Assembly: GCA_030272585.1 (NCBI GenBank)
Contig: BSYQ01000002.1
Span: forward strand, 6,944,001-7,008,000
Reading direction: 5' to 3'
Origin: Bryopsis sp. KO-2023
Lineage: Eukaryota > Chlorophyta > Ulvophyceae > Bryopsidales > Bryopsidaceae
Length of the DNA stretch: 64,000 nucleotides
Positions 41,481 through 52,844 of the stretch are shown piece by piece. Every line of letters begins with the position of its first letter. Position 1 is the first letter of the stretch. The notes below the pieces were generated by a model. It made no database searches and was not told where the DNA came from. It worked only from the letters and a program-made list of their open reading frames with translations. A program made the position numbers and the translations under genes.

Positions 41481-42415
41481 CTCAAGTTTTTTCCCCACGT
41501 GTGGCTGTTGGTTTATTTCGTCAATTGGTGCAAGGTCGTCTTTGTTATGGTTGTGAACTTTGGTTTGTTTTTGCTTCTAATAACATAAAAAGGGAATTAG
41601 ATCGCATTCAAACCACGTTTCTTCGATGGTTATTGGGTCTTTCTCCGTCGACTCCTAATTCCTTAATTTTGTTGGACCTCAAAGTGAAACCTCTTCATTT
41701 TTATTTTATTCGACAAGCTTTTCGTTTTTGGAATCATTTGGTCAATCCTTCGGTACAAAATATGGCAGCTCGATTGTTTGCTAAAGGCAAAGATTCTGGG
41801 ACGGTTATGTGGTTTCAAAAAATGAGGCAATTGTTAGATTCTTTCACTTCCAGTTCATCATCTCCTTTATTATTAGAGGATGGTTCTATTGACATTCAGG
41901 CTTGGCAAAGAGCGTACAAGGTTTATTGGGTTTCTCAAACGTTTGATTCGGCTGGTCGATATCCTAAAGTTGAGTCCTATTTAAATTCTTTTTATTGTGG
42001 GCGAGATGGTTTAAAACGTTTAGAGTCAATTGAAGATCGAAGTCTTCGCTCTTTATATATGAGGTTTAGATTGGGATGTTCTGTTTTGGCAATAGAAACT
42101 GGTCGATATGAAAATGTGGACAGACAACGAAGATATTGTCCTTATTGTGGTTCACCTTGGATTGAAGATGAATCACATTTTATTTTTATTTGCCCGTTAT
42201 ATAATGGTTTAAGAAGATCATTTTCGGATTTGTTTGTTTTTCGAAATATCAAAGGGTTTTTTAATCAACAAAACATTTATCGGGTGGCTTTTTATTTACG
42301 AAAGGCAATTCAGATTAGACAATTGATTCTATGGGAATAGATTGGATCATTATATATTCGTTGTAATAGGAGAGCGGCATCTCCTACACAATGTAAATGT
42401 TGTTTGTTTGTTTGT
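41481..42415 (+). mobile_element. 5'-truncated LINE (non-LTR retrotransposon) with 11-bp target-site duplication
   Basis: The 935-bp insert ends in (TTTG)n. It is flanked by TTGAGTCCTGA at 41,470-41,480 and 42,416-42,426. The target is an SD-B-like repeat; related sites at 18,525 and 31,450 lack the insert. Confidence 0.9.
41501..42340 (+). pseudogene. LINE reverse transcriptase, C-terminal part with zinc-binding domain
   Basis: 279 codons, open from the truncation point. After the catalytic core (absent here) it has LCYGCELWFVFASNNIKREL, TTFLRWLLGLSPSTPNSL and FRFWNHLVN, typical of the thumb region of LINE polymerases. It ends with a zf-RVT motif: CPYCGS, nine residues, then HFIFICPLYNGLRR. 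Codons are far more AT-rich than in the host genes. With the N-terminal endonuclease and RT core missing, it cannot transpose by itself. Confidence 0.85.
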
Positions 42416-42429
42416 TTGAGTCCTGAACT

Positions 42430-43190
42430 GAAGAGAGAAAATTTGAAAATTTGAAAAAATACTGTTGATTTCAACAGTTTTCTTTCCATGACAGTATGGA
42501 ATCGACCAGATGGGACCTCAACCGTCAAAAATACTGCCGACTTAAATACTGATCACACCCCTGAGAAAACTCTGTCAGGGTGCGTCGAGTGTTATGACGG
42601 GGTGTTATGACGGGATGGGGAGTAGAAGTTTCATGTTGTATTCGTCTTGCAAGTATGTATTTTAGTAATACAAATATTACAAGAATCGATACACATCACT
42701 AGTGAAAATGCCCCGCATTTTATATATATGTGTTTTTCCATTTTTGTAAATAGTATGTACTTCGAGTGTGAAATTATGTAAAAAATCATGTCGTGTGAAG
42801 CACCCTGCACATGTATTATTGTTGCAGAGCAGTTGTAAAAAACATGCAAACTGCAGGAACCAAGCACTGACGCAGTACAAAACACTTGGCGTAATCTCTT
42901 CCTTCGCTCAACCCTAACCACCATTTTTCAAGAGCCCGCCGACTTCCGCCAGCGCAAGGGGGGCTTCTTGCGCAACCGGCAATGGGCTTATGGAGACGGG
43001 GCACTGCACGTGGGGAGTGTTTTAAAAGTGCAAGGGGGGGGGGGGGTTCGTTGGAGGAGTTTTTCGAGGACGATGCAAACGGCGACAGGACGCTAGAACC
43101 AGGTAAGGTTGGGTTGAGCCCCAGAAAATAAAGTAGATCGGGGAGTCTGGTGCTGAGCAATCGCGCTGGCCACTGTGCATGGGGTCGATG
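42430..43190. other. Spacer, nothing recognised
   Basis: A minus frame at 42,816-43,160 is Pro/Ser-rich with no signature. A G-run lies at 43,036-43,046. Confidence 0.4.
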
Positions 43191-43195
43191 GGTGG

Positions 43196-43410
43196 CGGTG
43201 TAATGAATATGACCAGCAAGATCCTAGCAGATCCCCTTGACCAGCGGGCAAACGATGACATGCAGCGATGTCGCACTCAAGTACCCCCCCAAAGATGATT
43301 CACCCAACCACCAGAAACTCGAGCGGTGCGCGCGCGTCGAGGGGCTCTCCGGCGTCTTCGAAGACGTCCCCGGTCCAATCCAGCCGTCCGAATCGCTGTC
43401 CTCGCGAGGA
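43196..43410 (-). repeat. SINE-like repeat R2, partial copy
   Basis: Covers the part from ATCCTAGCAGATCCCCTTGACC to the CCGTCCGAATCGCTGTCCTCGC landmark in reverse orientation. The B-box end is missing. Confidence 0.75.
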
Positions 43411-43730
43411 CACGTCGTGTTCAGGCTTTGAGGCGGAGTTCATGCACACGCAACAAAACCAAATGTCAGTTCTGCTGGGCTCCAGCACATTTGCGAGGTG
43501 GTGGCCGAGGTGCACAGAGTGGAACGTTGTTCCAATATAAAAATCATCGGGATCACCATGCTGAAGGGACTGGGGGCGCATCGTTGAGAGTAAAGCACAT
43601 GCATAGCTGAAGCTCCACATGAACTCCTCTCCATAAAGAGAATTAGAAAAGAAAATCTGAAAACGAGTTGCCTTGAAATGCTGTCGAGCATGGTAGCGCC
43701 TTATCTGTGCTGTTGTGCGGACGGTAGGTG
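43411..43730 (+). repeat. FB3-related half element next to tRNA-Arg
   Basis: Inverted partner of 34,640-34,960; shares TTCAGGCTTTGAGGCGGAGT and CCAAATGTCAGTTCTGCTG. The tRNA that follows is also duplicated, so the segment moved as one block. Confidence 0.7.
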
Positions 43731-43805
43731 TTTCTGGATTTCTGGGACCCTCGTAGTCAGTACAGATCTCAGGTAAAAAGCTAATCAGCCCTTGCATTAT
43801 CGGGT

Positions 43806-43878
43806 GTCCACGTGGCCTAATGGAGAAGGCGTTTACCTCCGGAGCAAAAGATTGCAGGTTCGAGTCCTGCCGTGGACG
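43806..43878 (+). tRNA. tRNA-Arg (anticodon CCG)
   Basis: 73 nt. Acceptor GTCCACG/CGTGGAC is fully paired. D-arm is GCCT-AATGGAGA-AGGC with the normal GG. Loop CTCCGGA gives anticodon CCG (codon CGG). T-arm is GCAGG-TTCGAGT-CCTGC. The anticodon stem TTTAC/GCAAA has one A-C mismatch. No intron. Confidence 0.8.
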
Positions 43879-43899
43879 TTGCTCATGTTAGCTTGCTAG

Positions 43900-44550
43900 C
43901 TCATCTTCATCAAGAACCTGCAATCTTGCTGCACTAACGAAGAAAACCATGTCCTATTCTTTTCAGTTCGATCGCAGTGTGGGGGTGAAATCTGTCACTT
44001 CAGCTAATTTTGGATATCATGGAGGGCGGAGCAAAGGTGTCACAGCTTGTACCACACAATATAGTGGAAAACGAATAAATAAATTTGAGATCGTGGCATT
44101 GGGGTTGCAGTAACACTGATCTGGGTTCGTAACACTTTGAAGAGCTTGAACGGATGATTAGCTGTTCTTATCGAAAGAACAATAATGGGCCACGTTCCCC
44201 TCCAATTTTGAGAAATGGGAGGGGGGTTGGGGGGGTTACTCGTAACAATAAATCAGTTTCGTAAAGCCTTTTTGTACCAACCAATACAGCAGTACCTCCC
44301 CAACTCCTGACCAATCCAATCCAGTACTCCAGTTCAACCCAACGTCCCACGAACTCAACCAGCTCACACAACTATGCCTCATCAAGGCTATCCGTCTTGC
44401 AATTCAACCTATTCAAGACCTAACAAATAAGTGTGAATCAGCCCCCCAAAAAATGCTCCCCTTTTCCCAGAATTAAAAGGGTTGGAACCAAAACAAGGCG
44501 TTGTCGCTCAAAAATTAGGAATAAAAAATACAAAAAAGATTTCATCATAT
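43900..44550. other. Spacer, nothing recognised
   Basis: 3' flank of the type D F-box gene. Short frames only. Confidence 0.4.
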
Positions 44551-44551
44551 T

Positions 44552-45655
44552 TTAATTTTCGAATGATGCAAAATCGAATTGCAGCACTTCCCCCTCGCTG
44601 ACCACTACAGTAAGCTTATCAACCGTCAAATACGTGCCTATCACAACAGAGAAATTGTGATCGAGAATGATATATCTACCTAGATCGATAGTGCGGAAGC
44701 AATAGTCTTCATCAATGTCCCATAACTCTATCTTGTCTATTGACAATTGGCATGCAAACTTAGAATGACCGATCTCAAAACTTTGTGAAAAACCCTCGTA
44801 GTGAAAATCTTGCAAAACTTTCCCACATTCACGTCCCATGACTCTTAAGTGACTACCCCCTGACGAAATATCGATTATTTTATCGAGTGAGCAACTGGCT
44901 ATGACTCTTTCCTTGACAACCAAAGTCTCGACGAAATTGCCATGCGTCTCAAGTTCTGCTATGCAAGAACTATTTTCCAAGCTCCAAACGGAGATTTTAC
45001 CTCCAATCAGTCCGCAATAAAACAAACCCCTGAAGTATGTGAAACTTGTTATTCTTTCTTTCCTGATCTGAAGGACTTGAGATTCACTCCAATCCTCTTT
45101 CTTCCAAAAGCCAAGGTATCCATATGAACCACAAACGGCGACATGTTCACCAACATCCGCCACATCGACGACTCCCTGGGGAATTTTGAATGATGCTTTT
45201 TCCGTTACTTCTGGAACATCCCACACTCGAACAACGCCCGACTCTTGGTCTCCAGAAAGCAACAATCCATCCGTGAAACGCAAAACACCATTCCAATCTA
45301 TATCATTCCTAAAAAAAGTACCATCATTTCTGAGATCCATGATGGCTATCCCACGGACCATTGAATGGGATAATACCCCAACTGCAATCGTGTCACCATG
45401 TTTGGCTGATTGACAGATGTCATGATCTGGCATGTCGAAGTGCGAACGCTCTGGTGTAATTTCACCCGTTCTCCACGCTCTCTCCAACTTGAGATCATGG
45501 TTCTCACTGATCAAATCGCTCCAGCTTTTTTTCACTGAGCAACACCGTCCCAATAGCTTGATCGGGAGTAGGTCGAGGATCTGACACAGAACCCCCTCTG
45601 GCAAATCCCATTCCACAGTGGGAGGGGTCAGCATCACGCTCACCAAGTCGCTCAT
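44552..45655 (-). CDS. F-box/WD40-repeat protein, type D
   Basis: A 367-aa product, likely an SCF substrate receptor. It starts MSDLVSVMLTPPTVEWDLPE; the F-box continues GVLCQILDLLPIKLLGRCCS and VKKSWSDLI. The shared LKLERAW linker follows. WD-like blades are more diverged than in types A and B: SGVVRVWDVPEVTEKASFKI, YGYLGFWKKEDW, GGKISVWSLENSSC, DKIIDISSGGSHLRVMG, KIELWDIDEDYCFRTIDLG. I chose the ATG at 45,655 by family homology; the frame is open nine codons further. It is a single coding exon with no paralogue in the window, though F-box relics 1 and 2 (EEVLCKI) are closest to this type. Confidence 0.88.
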   Translation of the reverse strand: MSDLVSVMLTPPTVEWDLPEGVLCQILDLLPIKLLGRCCSVKKSWSDLISENHDLKLERAWRTGEITPERSHFDMPDHDICQSAKHGDTIAVGVLSHSMVRGIAIMDLRNDGTFFRNDIDWNGVLRFTDGLLLSGDQESGVVRVWDVPEVTEKASFKIPQGVVDVADVGEHVAVCGSYGYLGFWKKEDWSESQVLQIRKERITSFTYFRGLFYCGLIGGKISVWSLENSSCIAELETHGNFVETLVVKERVIASCSLDKIIDISSGGSHLRVMGRECGKVLQDFHYEGFSQSFEIGHSKFACQLSIDKIELWDIDEDYCFRTIDLGRYIILDHNFSVVIGTYLTVDKLTVVVSEGEVLQFDFASFEN

Positions 45656-45659
45656 ACCT

Positions 45660-47530
45660 GGATGGACAAAACAACCGACCAAACAAACGTGACGCGCAAA
45701 AACGATGGGCTTTCAAGAACGAAAGCTTCTTGACGTGGTATCTTTTCCGTTCAAAAACGATGGGCTCAACAATCAATAAAAACTCGTTGGGCAGCCTCTC
45801 GCCAACGCAATCTTTTATGGGAGAGAACGGACAAGCCACAGGAAAGGGAGAGCAACAGATTGATAATACTAAAACTCAAAACCCTGTCAACACAAGCGCG
45901 TAAGAAAAAAAAGCTGATCTCCTAAAAGAAAACTCTCGCTCATTTCCAGCTGCCCTCGCTCAAACAAGAAACCCTCGTCGTCTTTCGTACTCACTTTCGA
46001 AATCAAGGATCAATGCGCCGTATCGTTGCGTTCTGCGATGTATTTGAGATGAAACTTTGCTTTTTGAACGCAACGGAGCGGCGTCTCTGGAGATCTGGTG
46101 GCGGATCTCCACGACAAGCCCACCCCAAGAGTCCCCTCTGGCCGTTTGATTGAAAAGCCTCAGCTGGAAATAAGACTCGTGTCTGTCTGTTCTTGCTCTA
46201 CGGCCGACCCATTAGTCTCTCACTCTTTTTGCCCTACCTTCCTTGCAAAGCTGCTCTAAAACACAGAATCAGAATCTTATACGGAGTAACAGAAATAAAA
46301 CACTACTGGCTAAAAATTATCTTTTGTCCTCTTAGAACCTGAAATAAAATCTTAATAGAATCTCCTCAGAAACCCCATTCATGCTGCCAAAAAAAAAAAG
46401 AAAAAATTGTACTGGACGGAATCAAACCCACAGATTTATGATAAAACAGACCCCCCTCCCCCACGCACACACACACGATCATACCTCTAGCTCCCTCACT
46501 GAGAAGTCTATTTTTCACTATAGTTTCGTCAAAAAAGGGAATAACTTCTATTGACGGTCTTTTCGCTGTCGAAAGTGTTGGAGAAGCGCACCCTCACACA
46601 TAAAGGCGTTTCTTGTTGCGAGGTTCCAACTTACTAGGAAGACTGAAGTCTTTCTGGGTCGGACCCGTCAGTGCGGTACAAATCCTTTCGAACTATAGAT
46701 CGGTTGGTCGCTGCTGTTTGTATGTCTTGCTTTTCTCTTGTAACACACTGGAACATCGTTGGCAGAAACACGCCACACTTCGAAAATTCCAAGTTTAGTG
46801 AACATGAAAAACGCACACAAAAGCCCTTGACCTGGCAACAATTTTCTTCAAGAAGCCTAAAAAACTGTGGTCAACTTGGAGGGAGGTAATTGGGTTTCAG
46901 GTTTTCCTGAAACCCAAAAAAAATTGCTGAAACGGGTTCTCTTTCTGATCTCTTTGGATTGGGTGTGGATAAGGCTGATATTTTTTTCCTCCTACTCCCC
47001 CCCCCCTTTGTCTATCACCGCCTGTGAGCATCTCGAAGAAGGGACCTTCTACTGAAAATAAGATATATACAAGTCTACATTATGGAACTTGAATCACCAG
47101 TAAAACTGGATAATAGGAATCCACAGGAAACTTGTTTTTGATATTTTAGAGACTTGTTTCTGGCTTGTATTTTTTGGGTGATAGTTCTTAGATTGGCCTG
47201 AACTACTACTGTGATGTTGTCTGATAGGTGTATTTACTGAATTAATGACAAGGTCATTGTAGCTTTTCTCACAGAAGAAAGAGCCTACTGTTCCCATTTC
47301 AAAACTCAGCTTAGTCAGAGCTCGCTTGTCCAATGAAAAAATTGGACCACAAAATTGTTTCCAAAGAAAATAGGGGTGGAAGAATGTCGCCAAGAATATG
47401 GCTGGGGGTAACAATCAGGAGGATTCCACTGAGGCTCCCCCTGAAGAGGGGATTGGCAGGATTGGGGCAGCTGCCGTGGAGACGGTGAAGTTTTCAGGTC
47501 TGGATTCTCCTGAATCAATATCTGTGGATG
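45660..47530. other. Long spacer, nothing recognised
   Basis: Upstream of the type D gene. Contains homopolymer A and C runs and a T-arm-like stem near 46,428 (minus GTGGGTTTGATTCC) without the rest of a tRNA. No frame has a signature. Confidence 0.4.
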
Positions 47531-47909
47531 CTAGGTGATGGACAGGCAAAAAACTACGTGGAAGAGCGTCAACAGGCAAAGAAAGTTAGACAAAGCAGAA
47601 GTACAATCAAATGTGAAAAGGATCATAGAAGCCGTGGCCTCCATAAGAATAGCCCTGCAACTGTGGCTATTCTACCCCTGCACTTCTTTCACTATCATTC
47701 GAATTGGGTTTCAGAAAGAAAAAAACAACTGTCGGCTGCCTCAAAAAAGATTGGGTTCCAAGAGGCTGGAATTTACGAATGCGGAGGATGTTGTAAATTG
47801 AGATCAAAAGCCACAAGACCAGGAATTGTTTCCTGCGAATCAACTTTTTCATCAGATCTTTGAGACGTAATTGGGCGAAATCGATTTGGGTGGGAAGAGT
47901 GTCCTGGAT

Positions 47910-47933
47910 GTAATCTGATGTTGTTTGTTTGTT
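47910..47933 (+). mobile_element. 24-bp LINE tail insertion with 10-bp target-site duplication
   Basis: The insert, running from GTAATCTGATG into (TTTG)n, resembles the last bases of the LINE at 42,390-42,415. It is flanked by TGTCCTGGAT at 47,900-47,909 and 47,934-47,943. Confidence 0.7.
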
Positions 47934-48119
47934 TGTCCTGGATAAAAAAATTCCTCTTAAAGCTTCAAACAAAAATCTAGCATAAAAAAATGGTTGACAG
48001 ATTGACTAATTGTTTTTGAGGAAGGGATATTAAGAAAAAGAACGATGTCCATGTGCCTGTTTCACTTTTCTGATCTCCTTCAAGACAAAAACTTTATTTC
48101 CACAACCTTAAACCTTAAT

Positions 48120-48345
48120 ACTGTTGCAAACCTCAGGATCAGTCAGACTGTGGGTGCAGCTCCAACCAGAAACCACCCAATCACCACCCATCTACTTTTC
48201 CAACAAGCTTGGAAAAGTTGGTTTTGGCTGCACCCATTAGTCTGGCTCACTGACATCCCTTTCAAGGGGCATTCCACAACCCCATTGGGATTGGGCACCC
48301 TGACCAGCCAGAGCCTAACCGGCCACAGGTTGCCCCCCAACATGC
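48120..48345 (+). repeat. SINE-like repeat R2, 3' fragment
   Basis: Holds AGGATCAGTCAGACTGTGGG, CAATCACCACCCATCTACTT, TTGGTTTTGGCTGCACCCA and CTTTCAAGGGGCATTCCACA in the same order as the full copies. Confidence 0.75.
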
Positions 48346-48639
48346 ATGAAAATCCCCCAACCACAGGCACATCCTTCAACCAAACAAAATCAGCCGACAT
48401 GGATGAAAATCCAAAAGAAAGACAGAACGGAGAATCCCCCCCTCCCCAATTGGAAACCATTGGATTCGTTCCAATAAAAAAAAATGAGATTCTTCCCGGA
48501 ATCACCAGCTCAGGCGCTCCGCGCCAAAACCATGGCACCCGTTGGTGCGTTTAGTTGCATACCCAAACCGTGAGAACTCGACCGAGCTTCTCCAGAACAG
48601 GAAAGCGTTTTCCTGTCCCCCACCCAACAGCTCCCCGAA

Positions 48640-49394
48640 GTCTCACTCACCTGACTCTTTGGTGGCTTTGGTCACCACGCGTGAGCATCGCGAGGACAGC
48701 GATTCGGACGGCTGGTTTGGACCGGGGACGTCTTCGAAGACGTCGGAGAGCCTCTCGACGCACGCACCGCTGGTCAGTTTCTGGCAATAGGTTGGGTGAA
48801 TCATCCTTGGGGAGGGTACTTGAGTGCGACATCGCTGCTTGTCATCGTTCGCCCGCTGGTCAAGGGGATCTGCTAGAGGATCCCTGGACACCAGGTCACG
48901 GGTTCGAACCTTCACTCTCGAACTGACAGGGATGATCAGATGCGCCAGGGAGGTCGTAGCCGCCGGTGCTGAAACCGCCGGCGGGGTTTTGTTTTCGATT
49001 CTACTTTTTCTTTTTTTGGGGGGATTTTCATGCATGTTGGGGAAGAAAAACTGCTGTTGTTTTCGGTGTGTGTGCGTGTTTTGTTGGATCCTGGATGTTC
49101 ATGGTTCCGTTAGAAGTTGCACTAACCCACTCGGTTTCCCAACAAAAGCGAAAAACCCCACAGCCAACCCATCCGCCCATTCCTCAGGATCAGCCAGACT
49201 GTGGGTGCAGCTCCAACAAGAAACCATCTAATCACCACCCGTCTACTTTTCCAACAAGCTTGGAAAAGCTGGTTTTGGCTGCACCCAACGGTCAGTCTGA
49301 CTGGCGTCCCTGACGTCCCTTTCAAGGGGCATTCCACATCCCCTTTGGCCACCCTGACCAGCCACGTGTGGTGACATCCCAAAAACACGCATGC
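48640..49394 (+). mobile_element. SINE-like repeat R2, copy 2 (long)
   Basis: Full-length partner of 37,735-38,556 in the same orientation. It contains CACGGGTTCGAACC (B-box match), the CCGCCGG hairpin and the CAGCCACGTGTGGTGACATC end. The tail TTTGTTTTCGATTCTAC occurs once here. Confidence 0.8.
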
Positions 49395-49779
49395 CAGCCA
49401 GCAAACCAAAGCTTCCACACTTTCGTTCCCGAAAAGCCACTGGCTACCACCATAAATAAATCAACTTGGCCTGATTCACCACCAAAAAAGAGCTACCTGA
49501 AGCAAACCCACGTCTCTGAAGAGCGGGTCTTCCTCCGCTTCGGGGTGCCACGTCTCTTGCCGCTGGGATTTCAGCACCGCAAGGAAACTAACAACCCTGC
49601 TTTAAAGAGGAAGAAAAAAAACAGGCAGGGCTCCCTCAGACTTGAAATCTATCTTGAAACGCTGAGAACAAGCGCAATCGCGAGGCTGGCTATTACTGGC
49701 CCATCGGTGACACAACAGTGTAATTTGGTTTTCCAGGTTGACGATTTTGGGTCCACTCTGCTATTTTCTTCTCTTCATC
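49395..49779. other. Spacer, nothing recognised
   Basis: A plus frame (49,368-49,826) starts inside R2 and has no signature. Confidence 0.4.
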
Positions 49780-50885
49780 CTTTGGGATTCCTGGAGACCG
49801 TTTTCCGTCATCTTTCACACCTCTGATGTCGTTTTCCGGAGGGTACGTGGTCTTGGTTGCACTCCAGAGCGTTTTTCGTGTGTGCTGCAGTCGTCCCAGT
49901 GGAATTTTTGCAGAATAAATCCTCTCAACGAAGCGATTTTCTGACTGAAGTCTCTGAAGTGGGCTGAAGTCCTCTGGTAAAACTGCAACCCGTGGCCCCT
50001 CGTGTGGTGTCGACTGTCTGTCCCCAGGTCAGTGTTTCGAGTTCCCTGCACTCTTCTTCTGCTTTTTGGAACACCCCTCGTTTCTGTCTCTCACTTTGAT
50101 CTTGCAGACGACCGTAAAAGAACTTGTTTCGGCCTTCCACTGTTCTTTGCTTTGCTTTTCTTCCTTTTTTCACGCACTTTACTGCCCTCAATCTCTCCGA
50201 GTTGTAGATGGGCCTCTCCTAGGAAAATCAGAGGTCCTGTTTTCTTTCGACTGTATTCCACCGTCCCTCGTATGGTCCCTCGTAGTAGGACCCTATTTTT
50301 TCCGCTGTCGCTTTTTATGGTATGTTCTTTGGCCTCTCGTCTCTAACAAAGCCAATTTTCCTCCTCCTGGTTGGGTCTGACTCCGTCAAACTGACGACCA
50401 CCAAAAACGATTTCCGTCCAGGTCGAATGCGTGACTTGTGTGAAGGGCCGCACGGTTGCGAATTACCCCCCTGCGTAGGAAAAAAGTCGGCAGTAGCAAA
50501 GCAAAGAAGAACAGTGGAATGTCGGAACAAATGTTTCTGTAGTCGTCAACAAGAGCGGTCATCCAAGTGGAAGACAGAAACGAGGGGTGTTCCAAAAAGC
50601 AGAAGAAGAGTGTAGGGAACTCGAAACACTGACCTGGGGACAGTCCACACCACCACAGGTCCACGGGTTGCAGTTTTACCAGAGGACTTCAGACCACTTC
50701 AGAGACTTCAGTCAGAAAATCGCTTCGTTGAGAGGATCTATTCTGCAAAAATTTCACTGGGACGACTGCAGCACACACGAAAAACGCTCTGGAGTGCAAC
50801 CAAGACCACGTACCCTCCGGAAAACGACATCAGAGGTGTGAAAGATGACGGAAAACGGTCGCCAGGAATCCCAAAGGATGAAGAA
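49780..50885. mobile_element. Foldback element FB2 (arms about 0.4 kb, loop about 0.3 kb)
   Basis: 49,780-50,165 is mirrored by 50,480-50,885. Shared landmarks: CGTTTTCCGTCATCTTTCAC, GGAGGGTACGTGGTCTTGGT, GCAACCCGTGG, CTCTTCTTCTGCTTTTTGGA, CCACTGTTCTT. Both arms encode the same short peptide frame (KAEEECRELETLTWGQ) on strands facing away from each other. The arms differ by scattered changes and small indels. Confidence 0.85.
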
Positions 50886-50889
50886 GCTT

Positions 50890-51590
50890 CGAAGTCCTTG
50901 CATCAGGCGGACGAACTGAAAATTGTTCATTAGATGTGGAGGGTACCGATTCGGTGATGAGTAATTGGACACCAACTCGTGGAGAGTTTAAGCAACATCC
51001 ATCCTCCGATCCGTGGCTGTCTTAATTTTGAAGAACCGTAACAATTCAATATGAAAAGCCAAAACAGTTTAAACGCAGATCAACCACACCCCCCAAAATC
51101 ATACGCCATCACACAGGAGATGTTCTTAACATGTATTTGCATACATCTACCTCCCTCACCACAACGCAATCAGCCCTGCTTTCAACAACTCTATACCGTA
51201 AAACCTCATTCAAGAAGGACCCTAGTTCTGTGGACGAAACGGACGATCCATATGCAGTGGGTCATTCCTGGTTGCAATTATCGACTCCTATTGTCCACTG
51301 TAACACTGAACGTTGATTCCATCGAATGGGTTAAGGAGCAATGCAACTATCTTTTTGTTCCTACACTATCGCTCAATTTGTTACTCATTCTGTTTCTCAA
51401 TTGAAGCCGATCACAGCATATAAGATCACCAGCTGACGAGGCAGCCCTTCCGTTATCTGATGAAATATCTATGGATATGAAATCTTTTCAAGAAACAAAT
51501 CTTGTTCTGACTGCTGGCATTGGTAGTACTTTGTTGGGACCTCCCTCAGCAACACATTTATTTTCACACCCATCAACGTTCATGTGAGCG
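50890..51590. other. Spacer, nothing recognised
   Basis: No gene or repeat recognised before the SD-A-like segment begins at about 51,590. Confidence 0.4.
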
Positions 51591-52300
51591 GTTAATTGTG
51601 GGTCAGCTGGTCCTACATCATAAACTTTTCAGAATATTTTTAAACCATAAATTGCTCAAGATTCTGCATTGGGCTGTGGACAGGGGTTGATCACATCAGA
51701 TCCGTTTTTCGCCATTCTGAATGGTATGATTTAGAATAAGGTGAAGAAAAAGAGGAGCTCGAAAATGAGTAGAAAACAAACTACAGAAAATCCAAGAATG
51801 TGAAGAAAAAAGGATAGACCATCGCCTGGAGAAGAATGGAGTTGAAAAAACTGCTCCTGCTGGGCATACGGTTAAAATGCCAATGGCTCCTTTCCCTTTC
51901 TCAGCAGGAAAAAGTCAAAGAGAGACCTCAGCAGTGGATCAAAAACTGGGCCACCAGCAGCAAATGCGATTGTACCGTTTCTGTCACTCTCCTTTGAGAT
52001 TTTAGAAAATTTGGTGTATTGAAGCACTGGCAATGTTTTGGGAAGGAAAAAAGAGTGAGAGACTAATGGGTCAGTCACGGAAAGAAAAAATTGTGAAAAC
52101 AAAATGGGGGGACTGTATTGGTCCAGAATAAAGACCTGTGAAAAAGAAAGGTGCTAGATTCACTCCATAGAGAAAAAACAGATGTATCAAAAATTGCTTG
52201 CAATATTTTTGTGAGGAGTTGAAAAGCTGTACAAGCAAAACATGTGAACTTTTGGATAGTGGAAGACAAAAGTGTTGGTTGGCAGAATAGAGTGAGAAAC
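51590..52300. repeat. Segments of SD-A and SD-B, third copy
   Basis: 51,590-51,830 resembles 30,000-30,240 (GGTCAGCTGGTCCTAC, GATTCTGCATTGGGCTGTGG). 51,850-52,300 resembles 19,080-19,410 (GTGAGAGACTAATGGGTCAG, ATTCACTCCATAGAGA). No coding frame is conserved. Confidence 0.6.
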
Positions 52301-52762
52301 AAAATCATCACCACCCTGAAACACCTCAACCTCAGCACCTCTAGCCACCCAGAAAAAAACCAAGCCCAAAATCATCACCACCCTGAAACACCTCAACCTC
52401 AGCACCTCTAGACACCCAGAAAAAAACCAAGCCCAAAATCATCACCACCCTGAAACACCTCAACCTCAGCACCTCTAGACACCCAGAAAAAAACCAAGCC
52501 CAAAATCATCACCACCCTGAAACACCTCAACCTCAGCACCTCTAGACACCCAGAAAAAAACCAAGCCCAAAATCATCACCACCCTGAAACACCTCAACCT
52601 CAGCACCTCTAGACACCCAGAAAAAAACCAAGCCCAAAATCATCACCACCCTGAAACACCTCAACCTCAGCACCTCTAGACACCCAGAAAAAAACCAAGC
52701 CCAAAATCATCACCACCCTGAAACACCTCAACCTCAGCACCTCTAGACACCCAGAAAAAAAC
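52301..52762 (+). repeat. 67-bp minisatellite, about seven units
   Basis: Units start at 52,301, 52,368, 52,435, 52,502, 52,569, 52,636 and 52,703. Core AAAATCATCACCACCCTGAA, then CACCTCAACCTCAGCACCTC. The first unit differs at one base (CTAGCC for CTAGAC). The others appear identical until the last breaks down near 52,760. 67 is not a multiple of three, so it is not a protein repeat. Confidence 0.95.
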
Positions 52763-52844
52763 TCCAGACCACAGCCCACAACCAGCTCAACCAGCCCAAA
52801 CAGCCCAAACAGCCAAAACTCGTAAACGCAACAAAGCCATGTTT

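Noticed and set aside
48143-48538. 131-codon minus-strand frame
   Set aside because: Lies within the R2 repeat fragment; the frame is not kept in other R2 copies.
52301-52762. CRISPR-like array
   Set aside because: Repeats are contiguous 67-bp units with no variable spacers, in a eukaryotic setting; it is a minisatellite.
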